Shown: positions 12,522 to 19,636 of the stretch, piece after piece
Position numbering within the stretch: position 1 is the stretch's first letter
Layout of the letters: each line of letters starts with the position of its first letter
Virus record (IMG/VR): IMGVR_UViG_3300034093_002238
Coordinates: 1 to 22,317 of that record
Length of the DNA: 22,317 nt
Reading direction: 5' to 3' (one strand)
From: a virus
Notes under the pieces: model-generated
Databases searched by the model: none
What the model was told of the DNA's origin: nothing
Seen by the model: the letters and a program-made list of their open reading frames with translations, nothing else
Position numbers and translations under genes: made by a program

Positions 12522-14269
12522 TGGCAGATAAAGATTTCAAGATCAAAAATAAGTTAGTTGTAAATGGACTAACTGGTGGTGCTGGACCACTTATTTCAGA
12601 CTCCAATAAAGCAATTGATTCAACTCCTTATATTACTGCAACATATGGCGGAACAGGAACAACAACAGCCCCATCTGCAGGTCAAGTATTATATAGTGCA
12701 AGTGGTACAACATACACACCAACAGATTCAACATCATTACCTGGAACTTATTCTAAAGGAAATACTGCTTCCCGCCCAGTTTCACCTGCATTAGGCGATA
12801 TTTACTCAAATACCCAAACTGGATATATTGAAGTTTATACTTCTGCAGGATGGTCACAACTTGGTGTAATTCCAACTTCTGCAACATCTGCAACAGCAAC
12901 AGACGTTGGTACATCACGAGCATATAATAATGGCGCAGCATCAGTTGCATTTACTGCAGGTTCTGGTGGAGGATTAGCATCAAGTTTTACAGCAACATCA
13001 ACAACTGGTGGATACTCTGCATCTGGATCTTCTTCACCAATTGTAGTTACTGGAATTCCTTCCAATACAGCATTAACTTTTACAGTAACAGCAACTAATG
13101 GATATGGAAATGCTTTAGCTTCTGCTGCTTCAGCATCAGCAACAATAACAACAATTCCACAAGCGGCAACAATTGGAACAGCAACCATCGGAGCAATAGG
13201 AAGTGGGCAGGCTAGCGTTACATTTACAGCAAATGGAACTGGTGGTAAAACAAATACATATACAGTTACTTCTTCACCAGGAGGCATTACAGCAGCAGGA
13301 GCATCTTCACCAATTACTATTACGGGATTAACTAATGGAACACCTTATACTTTTACAGTTACTGCAAGCAATGCAAACGGAACAGCTGATGCTTCATCTG
13401 CATCAAATCAAATAACTGTCCCTGTTGCTCCAACAATATCTGGAGGAACACTTTATTCAGATGCAACATATTATTATAGAAAATTTACCTCTAATGGCGC
13501 ATTAGTTGTATCTAATTCATCAATATCTGCAGATATTTTAGTAATTGCTGGAGGAACTAGTGGTCGTGCTGGAGGCGGTGGAGGAGGAGCAGGTGGAGGA
13601 GGAGCAGGTGGATTTATTTATTCAAGTTCATATTCTTTATCACCAGCTTCATATTCAATAACAGTTGGCGGCGGGGGAACAGCAATTAGCGGCAATAACT
13701 CTGCTTTTGGAAACCAAGGCACTACTTCTGTTTTTGGAAGTATTACTTCCCCAACATTAGGTGGAATAGGCGGTAGAGATGGAAATCAATCTGGGGGAAA
13801 CGGTTTTACGGGTGGAGGTGGAGGCGCTTCTCAAACAAATAACGTTCAAAGTTCAGGCGGAACTGGAACTGGAGGAGGAAATGGTGGAAAGGGTGCCAAG
13901 GAAAGCGGAGGTGGAGGCGGTGGTGCAGGAGGTGCTGGAGGAGATTCAGCATCAGGCACAACCAGAGTAGCTGGAGGTTCAGGTGGAATTGGAATAAATA
14001 CATACTCGTCTTGGGCATCAGTAACATCAAGCGGTTCTAGCGGATATTTTATGGGTGGTGGCGGCGGAGGTGGAAGCTCTGGTGGATCTGGAGGAACAGG
14101 CGGAGGTGGAACTGGAGCAAGCAATTCATCAAATAGCGCAACAGACGGTACAGCAAATACAGGAAGCGGTGGTGGTGGCGGTGGTGGTGGAACTGCATAT
14201 TCACCATCTGGAGCAGGCGGATCTGGAATAGTCTTAGTTAGATATACTAAATCACAACTAGGCGGATAA
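12521..14269 (+). CDS. Modular tail fibre: docking peptide, Fn3-like repeats, glycine-rich tip (tandem paralogue)
   Basis: A 582-residue protein starting with the ATG of the TAATG overlap: MADKDFKIKNKLVVNGLTGG. It is collinear with the previous product through the shaft ('TYGGTGTTTAPSAGQVLYSA', 'GNTASRPVSPALGDIYSNTQ', 'GYIEVYTSAGWSQLGVIP') and the two Fn3-like repeats (about 118-212, 217-301). The following segment, 'GGTLYSDATYYYRKFTSNG' (about 308-326), instead resembles the 18434 product ('GGTLSSDATYYYRAFTANG'), so the gene looks like a mosaic of two fibre lineages. The Gly-rich tip ends 'GAGGSGIVLVRYTKSQLGG', again closer to 18434 ('GGSGIVIVRYLKSAVGG'). The role is probably adsorption. The carbohydrate cassette follows after 33 bases. 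Confidence 0.8.
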   Translation: MADKDFKIKNKLVVNGLTGGAGPLISDSNKAIDSTPYITATYGGTGTTTAPSAGQVLYSASGTTYTPTDSTSLPGTYSKGNTASRPVSPALGDIYSNTQTGYIEVYTSAGWSQLGVIPTSATSATATDVGTSRAYNNGAASVAFTAGSGGGLASSFTATSTTGGYSASGSSSPIVVTGIPSNTALTFTVTATNGYGNALASAASASATITTIPQAATIGTATIGAIGSGQASVTFTANGTGGKTNTYTVTSSPGGITAAGASSPITITGLTNGTPYTFTVTASNANGTADASSASNQITVPVAPTISGGTLYSDATYYYRKFTSNGALVVSNSSISADILVIAGGTSGRAGGGGGGAGGGGAGGFIYSSSYSLSPASYSITVGGGGTAISGNNSAFGNQGTTSVFGSITSPTLGGIGGRDGNQSGGNGFTGGGGGASQTNNVQSSGGTGTGGGNGGKGAKESGGGGGGAGGAGGDSASGTTRVAGGSGGIGINTYSSWASVTSSGSSGYFMGGGGGGGSSGGSGGTGGGGTGASNSSNSATDGTANTGSGGGGGGGGTAYSPSGAGGSGIVLVRYTKSQLGG

Positions 14270-14302
14270 GAAACATTTACAATAACTGCTTTAAATAGTA
14301 GA

Positions 14303-15316
14303 ATGGGTACTATGAATCTAGTACAAAAATCAATATCTAATGGAGGAAATTTAGTTCCTCTTATTATTCCCGCCAATATTTCAGACGGAATGGGATTAAT
14401 GAATCCATCTATTTTTATTGATGATGATGGAGATATTTTAGTAAATATTCGCAGAGTTAACTATACACTTTATCATTCAGAAAAAGATCAAAACTTCTTT
14501 AGTCCTTGGGGACCATTGTCATATTTACATCCTGAAAAAGATCAAAGATTAGTTACAACCAACTATCTTTGTTTATTAGATAGTGATTTAAATATAACTA
14601 AGTTTACTAAGGTTGACTATTCTAAGTTTGATGTACCTCCAATCTGGGAGTTTGTTGGCGAAGAAGATTGTAGAATTACTCAGTGGGATGGAGACTACTA
14701 TCTTATTGGTGTTCGCCGTGATACAACTCCAAACGGGCAAGGCCGTATGGAATATTCTAAGATTGAATTAGACAAAGAAAAATGGACTGCAACAGAAATA
14801 CAGCGTGTAAGAATTCCAGCTCCAATTGATGAGGCAACCTCATATTGTGAAAAAAACTGGATGCCAATACTAGATCAGCCGTATCATTTTGTTAAATGGG
14901 CAATGCCTACAGAAGTAGTTAAGGCCAATCCAGATAAGTCAGAATGTGAACAAGTTGTTGTTAAATCTACTCCTGCCGCTCCAATTGATCAAAGAGGCGG
15001 AACTAATGTTATTAAATGGGGAGAGTATTATATTACAGTTACACATGAGGTAAAACTGTGGAAGAATTACCTTGAACAAAAAGACTCAATTTATAGACAT
15101 AGAGTTATTGTATGGGATAAGGATTTCAACTTTGTCGGGCTAAGCAAATCGTTTGCATTCCTTGATACCCCAATTGAGTTTTGCGTAGGTGCAGCAATTA
15201 AAAATGATAATTTATTACTAAGCTTTGGCGTTCAGGACAATGCAGCATTTATATTAGAAGTTCCAGCAAATGTTGTAAATGAAATTATTACGGAGGCAAT
15301 GGCATATGGCAATTAG
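14303..15316 (+). CDS. Five-bladed beta-propeller glycosidase/phosphorylase-like protein
   Basis: A 337-residue protein. Repeated blade-like segments suggest the five-bladed propeller of GH43/GH130-type enzymes: NPSIFIDDDGDILVNIRRVN (34-53), WEFVGEEDCRITQWDGDYYL (115-134) with a 'GEED.R' motif like the conserved 'EDPR' of GH130, EKNWMP (183-188), RGGTNVIKWGEYYITVTHEV (231-250), and EFCVGAAIKNDNLLLSFGVQ (292-311). The fold assignment is reasonable; activity is not proven, as catalytic residues cannot be fixed from sequence alone. It could be a glycosidase, a glycan phosphorylase or a glycan-binding protein. It opens a four-gene cassette with a TPR protein, a methyltransferase and a GT25-like enzyme. 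The start may be ATG 14303 or 14312. A weak TTAAAT lies 6 bases before ATG 14303. Confidence 0.65.
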   Translation: MGTMNLVQKSISNGGNLVPLIIPANISDGMGLMNPSIFIDDDGDILVNIRRVNYTLYHSEKDQNFFSPWGPLSYLHPEKDQRLVTTNYLCLLDSDLNITKFTKVDYSKFDVPPIWEFVGEEDCRITQWDGDYYLIGVRRDTTPNGQGRMEYSKIELDKEKWTATEIQRVRIPAPIDEATSYCEKNWMPILDQPYHFVKWAMPTEVVKANPDKSECEQVVVKSTPAAPIDQRGGTNVIKWGEYYITVTHEVKLWKNYLEQKDSIYRHRVIVWDKDFNFVGLSKSFAFLDTPIEFCVGAAIKNDNLLLSFGVQDNAAFILEVPANVVNEIITEAMAYGN

Positions 15317-15866
15317 AGAATTAACAATAGCCCTGGCTTCAGACCCATTTAATGTTCAGATTAATTTTGATCTAGCACAAGCCTACGATGCACAACAGCA
15401 ATATGCATCTGCAGCTGGCTTTTATTTGAGGGCGGCAGAGTTTGGATACAAGACTCATCCATTAATTACATACACATCATTACTTAGAATGGCTATATGT
15501 TGGACACATCAGGGCGATAGAAATAAAACGGTTCATAATAATATCATGCAAGCAATAGCATATTTGCCAAATAGACCAGAGGCTTATTTTCTTTTATCAA
15601 GAATCAACGAACGCAATAAGATGTATCAAGACTGCTACACATTTGCTGAAATGGGATTACTGTATGCCACACATACTTTCCAACAACCACTTCCAGGATA
15701 TGTTGATTATAATGGCGCATACTGCCTAATGTTTGAAAAAGCGGTGTCAGGATGGTGGCTTGGCAAAAAGGAAGAAAGCAAGTCCTTATTCCAACACTTA
15801 TTAGATGACCATAAAATGGCTCCAGAATATGTTACTGGATGTATTAACAATTTGAAGTTGTACTAA
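15306..15866 (+). CDS. Tetratricopeptide-repeat (TPR) protein
   Basis: A 186-residue protein. The frame is open to an ATG at 15279, but the ATG at 15306 has CGGAGG at 15291-15296 (9-base spacer), overlaps the previous gene by only 11 bases, and yields the natural start MAIRELTIALASDPFNVQIN, so it is preferred. TPR-like helix pairs are visible: 'ELTIALASDPFNVQINFDLAQAYDAQQQYASAAGFYLRAAEFG' (about 4-46), 'NIMQAIAYLPNRPEAYFLLSRINERNKMYQDCYTFAEMGL' (about 79-118), and 'WWLGKKEESKSLFQHLL' near the end. TPR proteins are scaffolds; fused or adjacent TPR units commonly serve glycosyltransferases by presenting protein substrates. That fits the GT25-like enzyme two genes downstream, but the partner is inferred. 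It is soluble, with no signal peptide. Confidence 0.75.
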   Translation: MAIRELTIALASDPFNVQINFDLAQAYDAQQQYASAAGFYLRAAEFGYKTHPLITYTSLLRMAICWTHQGDRNKTVHNNIMQAIAYLPNRPEAYFLLSRINERNKMYQDCYTFAEMGLLYATHTFQQPLPGYVDYNGAYCLMFEKAVSGWWLGKKEESKSLFQHLLDDHKMAPEYVTGCINNLKLY

Positions 15867-15867
15867 T

Positions 15868-16398
15868 ATGTTTCCTAATTGGTTTAAAGATGTAGAAAAG
15901 TATTTCCGCCATGTGCCAAATGAGCCACTTCGTGCTTTGCAAATTGGCACATATACTGGAGATGCTACAGAATGGCTATTAAGTAACAGAGAAATACAAT
16001 ATCTTCATGATGTAGATACTTGGGGCGGAAGCGAAGAAGTTGCTCATGAATCATTAGATTTTAATTCAGTAGAAAGCTACTATGACTCTAGGTTTAATGA
16101 TACTCGTATTTATAAATACAAAATGACAAGCGACGAGTACTTTGCTTCAAATAAATCACAGTTTAATTTTATATACATTGATGGAGATCATACAGCATTA
16201 CAGACATCACTAGATGGATTAAATGCATTTAGATTGCTTGAATCAGGCGGTGTAATGGCTTTTGATGATTACCTATGGAACTACAATGGCAACCGCTTCT
16301 TAGAGCCTAAGAGAGGCGTTGACGGCTTCCTAGAGGTATGTAAGGATCAGTACACGGTCATAGAGTCTGGATATCAAATGTGGATTAAGAAATGTTAG
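15868..16398 (+). CDS. Class I SAM-dependent methyltransferase (Methyltransf_24-like)
   Basis: A 176-residue protein. The glycine-containing SAM loop is at 23-38 (ALQIGTYTGDATEWLL, motif I with 'IG.Y.GD'), an acidic motif II-like turn is at HDVDTWGG (47-54), and 101-109 (FIYIDGDHT) plus 127-135 (GGVMAFDDY) form the 'YIDG.H...............L..GG....DDY' signature of the Methyltransf_24 group. These enzymes typically O-methylate sugars or small molecules, often within glycan synthesis clusters. The length is compact but complete. The gene starts one base after the TPR stop and overlaps the GT25-like gene by 7 bases, so the three form one translation unit. Methylation of a sugar added by the neighbouring glycosyltransferase is a reasonable inference; the acceptor is unknown. 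Confidence 0.8.
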   Translation: MFPNWFKDVEKYFRHVPNEPLRALQIGTYTGDATEWLLSNREIQYLHDVDTWGGSEEVAHESLDFNSVESYYDSRFNDTRIYKYKMTSDEYFASNKSQFNFIYIDGDHTALQTSLDGLNAFRLLESGGVMAFDDYLWNYNGNRFLEPKRGVDGFLEVCKDQYTVIESGYQMWIKKC

Positions 16399-17135
16399 CA
16401 AACGCATGTTTTGAAATATTTCATACAGACAGTGGAAATGAATTTAGAAACCAATCTTATAATAATGTTTTAAATGAAATGGCGGGAATACCAAGATTAA
16501 GCTCACCTACAATATACTTAAATACAGCAGAAAAGGTAGATGAATTTTTAAACGATACACCTGAATTTAGGGTAAATACTGTAGAAGATTATTGTCAGCC
16601 AGGAGAAACATTTCCACCTAGCTCTGGAGTAATTGGTGTATGGGCAAGCAATTACACAGCATATAAAAACTTTTTAGAAACAGACAAGGACATACTTATT
16701 TTGTTTGAAGACGACATTGTTCTTAGTAAAAATTTTACAAATATACTAAACTCATATTTAATGGAATTGCCAGAAGGCTGGGAATTTTTTTCACCGTTTG
16801 TCCCAGACGACTCTTTCTTTGCCTATAATGAAATGAAACATTCTTTTAATAATGACTACCTTACTTGCCGCTCTTATCAGCAATGGTCATGCGCTACATA
16901 TGTGGTAAATAGGGTGGGAGCTAAGAGGGCTATAGAAAATATAGAGTCTATGGGAATAACAGCCCCTATTGATTGGTACATATTTAATTTTAGAATGAAG
17001 CAAGAAGACAGTCAAATTAGGTTTAACACCTATACAATTAAGCCAAATTCATATAGGCCAGTCAAGCTTTTATTGGAAGCCGCAGCCTATAGCTCAATTC
17101 ATAAAGGAAGCACTGAGGAGCTTAATAGACTATGA
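16392..17135 (+). CDS. GT25-like glycosyltransferase
   Basis: A 247-residue protein with the layout of glycosyltransferase family 25. The segment SSGVIGVWASNYTAYKNFLE (77-96) corresponds to the 'GEIGC..SH...........' region, ILILFEDDIVLSKNF (101-115) carries the metal/nucleotide-sugar acidic motif 'EDD' (106-108), and WSCATYVVNRVGAKRAIE (165-182) matches the conserved 'A.Y..S..GA...' segment; APIDWYIF (191-198) is a second acidic site. GT25 includes lipooligosaccharide galactosyltransferases and the collagen hydroxylysine galactosyltransferases of animals. The next gene encodes a collagen-like fibre, which makes a virion protein acceptor attractive, though host surface glycan is equally possible. 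It overlaps the methyltransferase by 7 bases. Confidence 0.75.
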   Translation: MLANACFEIFHTDSGNEFRNQSYNNVLNEMAGIPRLSSPTIYLNTAEKVDEFLNDTPEFRVNTVEDYCQPGETFPPSSGVIGVWASNYTAYKNFLETDKDILILFEDDIVLSKNFTNILNSYLMELPEGWEFFSPFVPDDSFFAYNEMKHSFNNDYLTCRSYQQWSCATYVVNRVGAKRAIENIESMGITAPIDWYIFNFRMKQEDSQIRFNTYTIKPNSYRPVKLLLEAAAYSSIHKGSTEELNRL

Positions 17136-17153
17136 CTCTTATAACATTTAAGG

Positions 17154-17162
17154 TGGTATAAT
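17154..17162 (+). promoter_or_regulatory. Promoter with extended -10 (TGGTATAAT), leaderless-type
   Basis: TGG followed by a perfect TATAAT (17157-17162), ending 6 bases before the ATG at 17169, so the transcript would begin at or next to the start codon. No good -35 at normal spacing; ATGACT at 17132-17137 is 19 bases away. An alternative reading takes AAGGTGG (17150-17156) as a distant ribosome binding site. It would drive the collagen-like fibre. Confidence 0.65.
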
Positions 17163-17168
17163 TTTAAA

Positions 17169-18419
17169 ATGGGCTCAACGTCAAAGGGTTTTAGTTTTCC
17201 CGCTTATTCAGATCCGCCAGATATTCCTGCGGACATTCAGCTACTTGCACAAAATATTGATACATATCTAACAGCAAATCCAGGCGCACAAGGATCTGCT
17301 GGAACGCAGGGTTCTCAAGGCGTAGTTGGACCACAAGGAGTTCAGGGAACTCAAGGTGTTCAAGGAACAACTGGGTCGCAAGGAACGCAAGGAACTACTG
17401 GAGCACAAGGAACTATTGGTGCACAAGGTGTTCAAGGGTCTGTTGGCGCACAAGGTGTTCAAGGATCTCTTGGTGCACAAGGTGTTCAAGGAGCTACTGG
17501 CGCACAAGGATTGATTGGAACACAGGGATCTTTAGGTACACAAGGATCTGCTGGAACGGGCGTAAATATTTTAGGTACGTATGCAACTTTAGGTGCATTA
17601 CAATCTGCTCACCCAACAGGAACACTTGGCGATGGATATTTAATTGGATTAAATCTTTATGTTTGGACTGGCTCCCAATGGACAGATTCTGGTCCAGTTC
17701 AAGGACCGCAAGGAACTACTGGCGTACAAGGAACTATTGGTGCACAAGGTGCAGTTGGAACACAAGGCGCAGTTGGAACACAGGGTTCAGTTGGTGCACA
17801 AGGAACTGATGGCGCACAAGGAACTACTGGCGTACAAGGAACTACTGGTGCACAAGGTGCAGTTGGAACACAAGGCGCAGTTGGAACACAGGGTTCAGTT
17901 GGTGCACAAGGAACTACTGGCGCACAAGGAACTACTGGAGCACAAGGAACTACTGGCGCACAAGGCACAGTTGGAACACAAGGAACTTTAGGCGCAACTG
18001 GAACAATACAGACTAACTCGGCGGTAGTTGGATTAATTGAAACAGCAAATGTAGTTGCAGCAGCAACATCTTCAACAATAAATATGGATGTCACTACTTC
18101 AAGCGTTTGGTATTATACAACAGGTTCAACAAGTGCATTTACTTTAAATGTTAGAGGAAGCTCTGGAACAACACTTAACTCATTATTAACTACTGGACAA
18201 TCAATTACCATTGCATTTTTAAATACAACTGGAGCCTCAACAGCATCTTATCCATCAACATTTCAAATTGATGGATCTACTCAAGGTAGCATCAAGTGGT
18301 TAAATGGAACGGCACCAACAGTTGGCAATGCTTCATCAATAGATTCTTATATCTACACAATACTTAAAACAGCATCTGCAACATATACTGTATTCGGATC
18401 ACAAACTAAATACGCATAA
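17169..18419 (+). CDS. Collagen-like phage fibre protein (long)
   Basis: A 416-residue protein. Residues 1-38 (MGSTSKGFSFPAYSDPPDIP onward) form an N-terminal attachment region. Two Gly-X-Y stretches follow, about 39-130 and 178-278, rich in G-A-Q, G-T-Q, G-V-Q and G-T-T and poor in Pro and Lys. They are separated by a folded insert at about 131-177 (NILGTYATLGALQSAHPTGT and GDGYLIGLNLYVWTGSQW) known from other phage collagen-like fibres. Residues about 281-416 form a C-terminal head (SSVWYYTTGSTSAFTLNVRG, FQIDGSTQGSIKWLNGTAP, TASATYTVFGSQTKYA) common in phages. The second collagen stretch holds a 108-base tandem duplication. Thr is abundant at X and Y positions. It is the first gene after the glycosyltransferase cassette and probably forms a trimeric shaft. 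Confidence 0.87.
   Translation: MGSTSKGFSFPAYSDPPDIPADIQLLAQNIDTYLTANPGAQGSAGTQGSQGVVGPQGVQGTQGVQGTTGSQGTQGTTGAQGTIGAQGVQGSVGAQGVQGSLGAQGVQGATGAQGLIGTQGSLGTQGSAGTGVNILGTYATLGALQSAHPTGTLGDGYLIGLNLYVWTGSQWTDSGPVQGPQGTTGVQGTIGAQGAVGTQGAVGTQGSVGAQGTDGAQGTTGVQGTTGAQGAVGTQGAVGTQGSVGAQGTTGAQGTTGAQGTTGAQGTVGTQGTLGATGTIQTNSAVVGLIETANVVAAATSSTINMDVTTSSVWYYTTGSTSAFTLNVRGSSGTTLNSLLTTGQSITIAFLNTTGASTASYPSTFQIDGSTQGSIKWLNGTAPTVGNASSIDSYIYTILKTASATYTVFGSQTKYA
17721..17936 (+). repeat. Tandem 108-base duplication within collagen-like repeats
   Basis: Copy 1 is 17721-17828 and copy 2 is 17829-17936. By eye they differ at three bases only (ATT/ACT in one codon, GAT/ACT in another). Each copy encodes 36 residues, twelve Gly-X-Y triplets, starting GVQGT. 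The near identity, including third-codon positions, indicates a recent in-frame duplication that lengthened the fibre shaft. Confidence 0.85.
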
Positions 18420-18433
18420 GGGGCGGAAAATAA

Positions 18434-19636
18434 ATGCCATTATTCCAATCGCTAGCTAGTTTATCCGCAAGAGGTTTAGTAAAAGTGGGAGCAAGTAAAC
18501 CATCTGCTCCATCAATTACATCTGTATCAGTAATAAACTCTACTTCAATAACATTAAACTACACACTTGGAAATGCTAATGGGTCTCCAATTACAACAAT
18601 TGCAATTACATCATCCCCTTCAATAGCCCTTACTTACACAAATACAGACTTAGATGGATCCTTAACAGTTACTGGTACCTTTGTAGCAAATCAGGCATAT
18701 ACATTTACAATGACATCAACAAATGCTTTTGGTACAAGCGATTCAAGCTCCTCATCAAGCTCATTAACTCCGCTTGCTGCAGCCACAGTAACTGGTGGAA
18801 CATTATCTTCAGATGCCACATATTACTATAGAGCATTTACGGCTAATGGCACATTTGCAGTTTCTAATTTAGCAATAAATGCTGATGTTTTAATTATTGC
18901 TGGTGGAGCTGGAGGAGGAACATACTTTGGAGGAGGCGGAGGAGCTGGAGGAGTTGTTCTTTCTTCTCAATCTTCATTGTTGGGATCAACAGCAATAGTA
19001 GTTGGTGGAGGTGGAGTTGGCGGTGCGGGAACAAGTCAAGTTGGAGGAAATGGAATAGCATCATCATTTGGATCTGTTTCTGCTTCTGGAGGTGGAGGTG
19101 GCGGTGCTGGAAATGCAACCGTTGATGGTTCTTATGAAAAAGGTGTAAACGGAGGATCTGGTGGTGGTGGAGCTTCAAATAGCATTGTAAACGTTTTTAG
19201 TCTAGGTGGTGTTGCAACTCCCGCTGGACAAGGAAATAATGGAGGCAGGGGATATAGAAGCTCTACTCCAGTTTCAACTGGAATTGGTTCTGGTGGAGGC
19301 GGAGGAGCTGGTACAGCTGGAAGCGATTGGCCATCTATGAATGGAGGCTCTGGAACTGGGTCTTATTCAGCATGGGCCTCTGCTACATCAACTGGATCTG
19401 GCGGTTACTACGCAGGAGGCGGATCTGGTTTTGGAGGATATAGTTCTTCTGGAGCTCTTATTCAGCCAACACAAGCTTATAGTCTTGGAGGCGGAGGATA
19501 TGTAACATATTCTTCAATAACAAGAAGCGGTTTAGTAAATACTGGATCTGGAGGTTCTGGAGGTTTTACGGATCTAGCTAACGGTGGCTCTGGTATAGTA
19601 ATTGTTAGATATCTTAAATCTGCGGTAGGTGGATAA
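18434..19636 (+). CDS. Tail fibre with one Fn3-like domain and glycine-rich tip
   Basis: A 400-residue protein with AAGGGG at 18418-18423 ahead of the ATG. The N-terminus MPLFQSLASLSARGLVKVGA is unlike the MADK-type tag of its relatives. Residues about 23-113 form one fibronectin-III-like domain ('PSAPSITSVSVINSTSITLNYTLGN', 'QAYTFTMTSTNAFGTSDSS'). 'GGTLSSDATYYYRAFTANG' (about 121-139) and 'NADVLIIAGGAGGG' lead into a Gly-rich tip ending 'GGSGIVIVRYLKSAVGG'. The tip region and its entry strands are very close to those of the 12521 product, so tip domains appear to have been swapped between different fibre stems. Its stop overlaps the next ATG (TAATG). Adhesin function is inferred. Confidence 0.8.
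   Translation: MPLFQSLASLSARGLVKVGASKPSAPSITSVSVINSTSITLNYTLGNANGSPITTIAITSSPSIALTYTNTDLDGSLTVTGTFVANQAYTFTMTSTNAFGTSDSSSSSSSLTPLAAATVTGGTLSSDATYYYRAFTANGTFAVSNLAINADVLIIAGGAGGGTYFGGGGGAGGVVLSSQSSLLGSTAIVVGGGGVGGAGTSQVGGNGIASSFGSVSASGGGGGGAGNATVDGSYEKGVNGGSGGGGASNSIVNVFSLGGVATPAGQGNNGGRGYRSSTPVSTGIGSGGGGGAGTAGSDWPSMNGGSGTGSYSAWASATSTGSGGYYAGGGSGFGGYSSSGALIQPTQAYSLGGGGYVTYSSITRSGLVNTGSGGSGGFTDLANGGSGIVIVRYLKSAVGG

Noticed and set aside
14278-14296. TACAAT (14278) or TTAAAT (14291) as promoter for the carbohydrate cassette
   Set aside because: Neither has a TGn extension plus -35; read-through from upstream is as likely. Mentioned only as a weak possibility.
15279-15305. Upstream start (ATG 15279) for the TPR protein
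   Set aside because: The CGGAGG site lies after it and fits the ATG at 15306, and the extra residues overlap the propeller gene further.
17711-17990. Regularly spaced short repeats resembling a CRISPR array
   Set aside because: The 9-base periodicity follows Gly-X-Y codons in an intact reading frame; there are no unique spacers of 25-40 bases.
718-19636. Diversity-generating retroelement driving tip variation
   Set aside because: No reverse transcriptase gene or template/variable repeat pair with A-specific differences was seen in the window.
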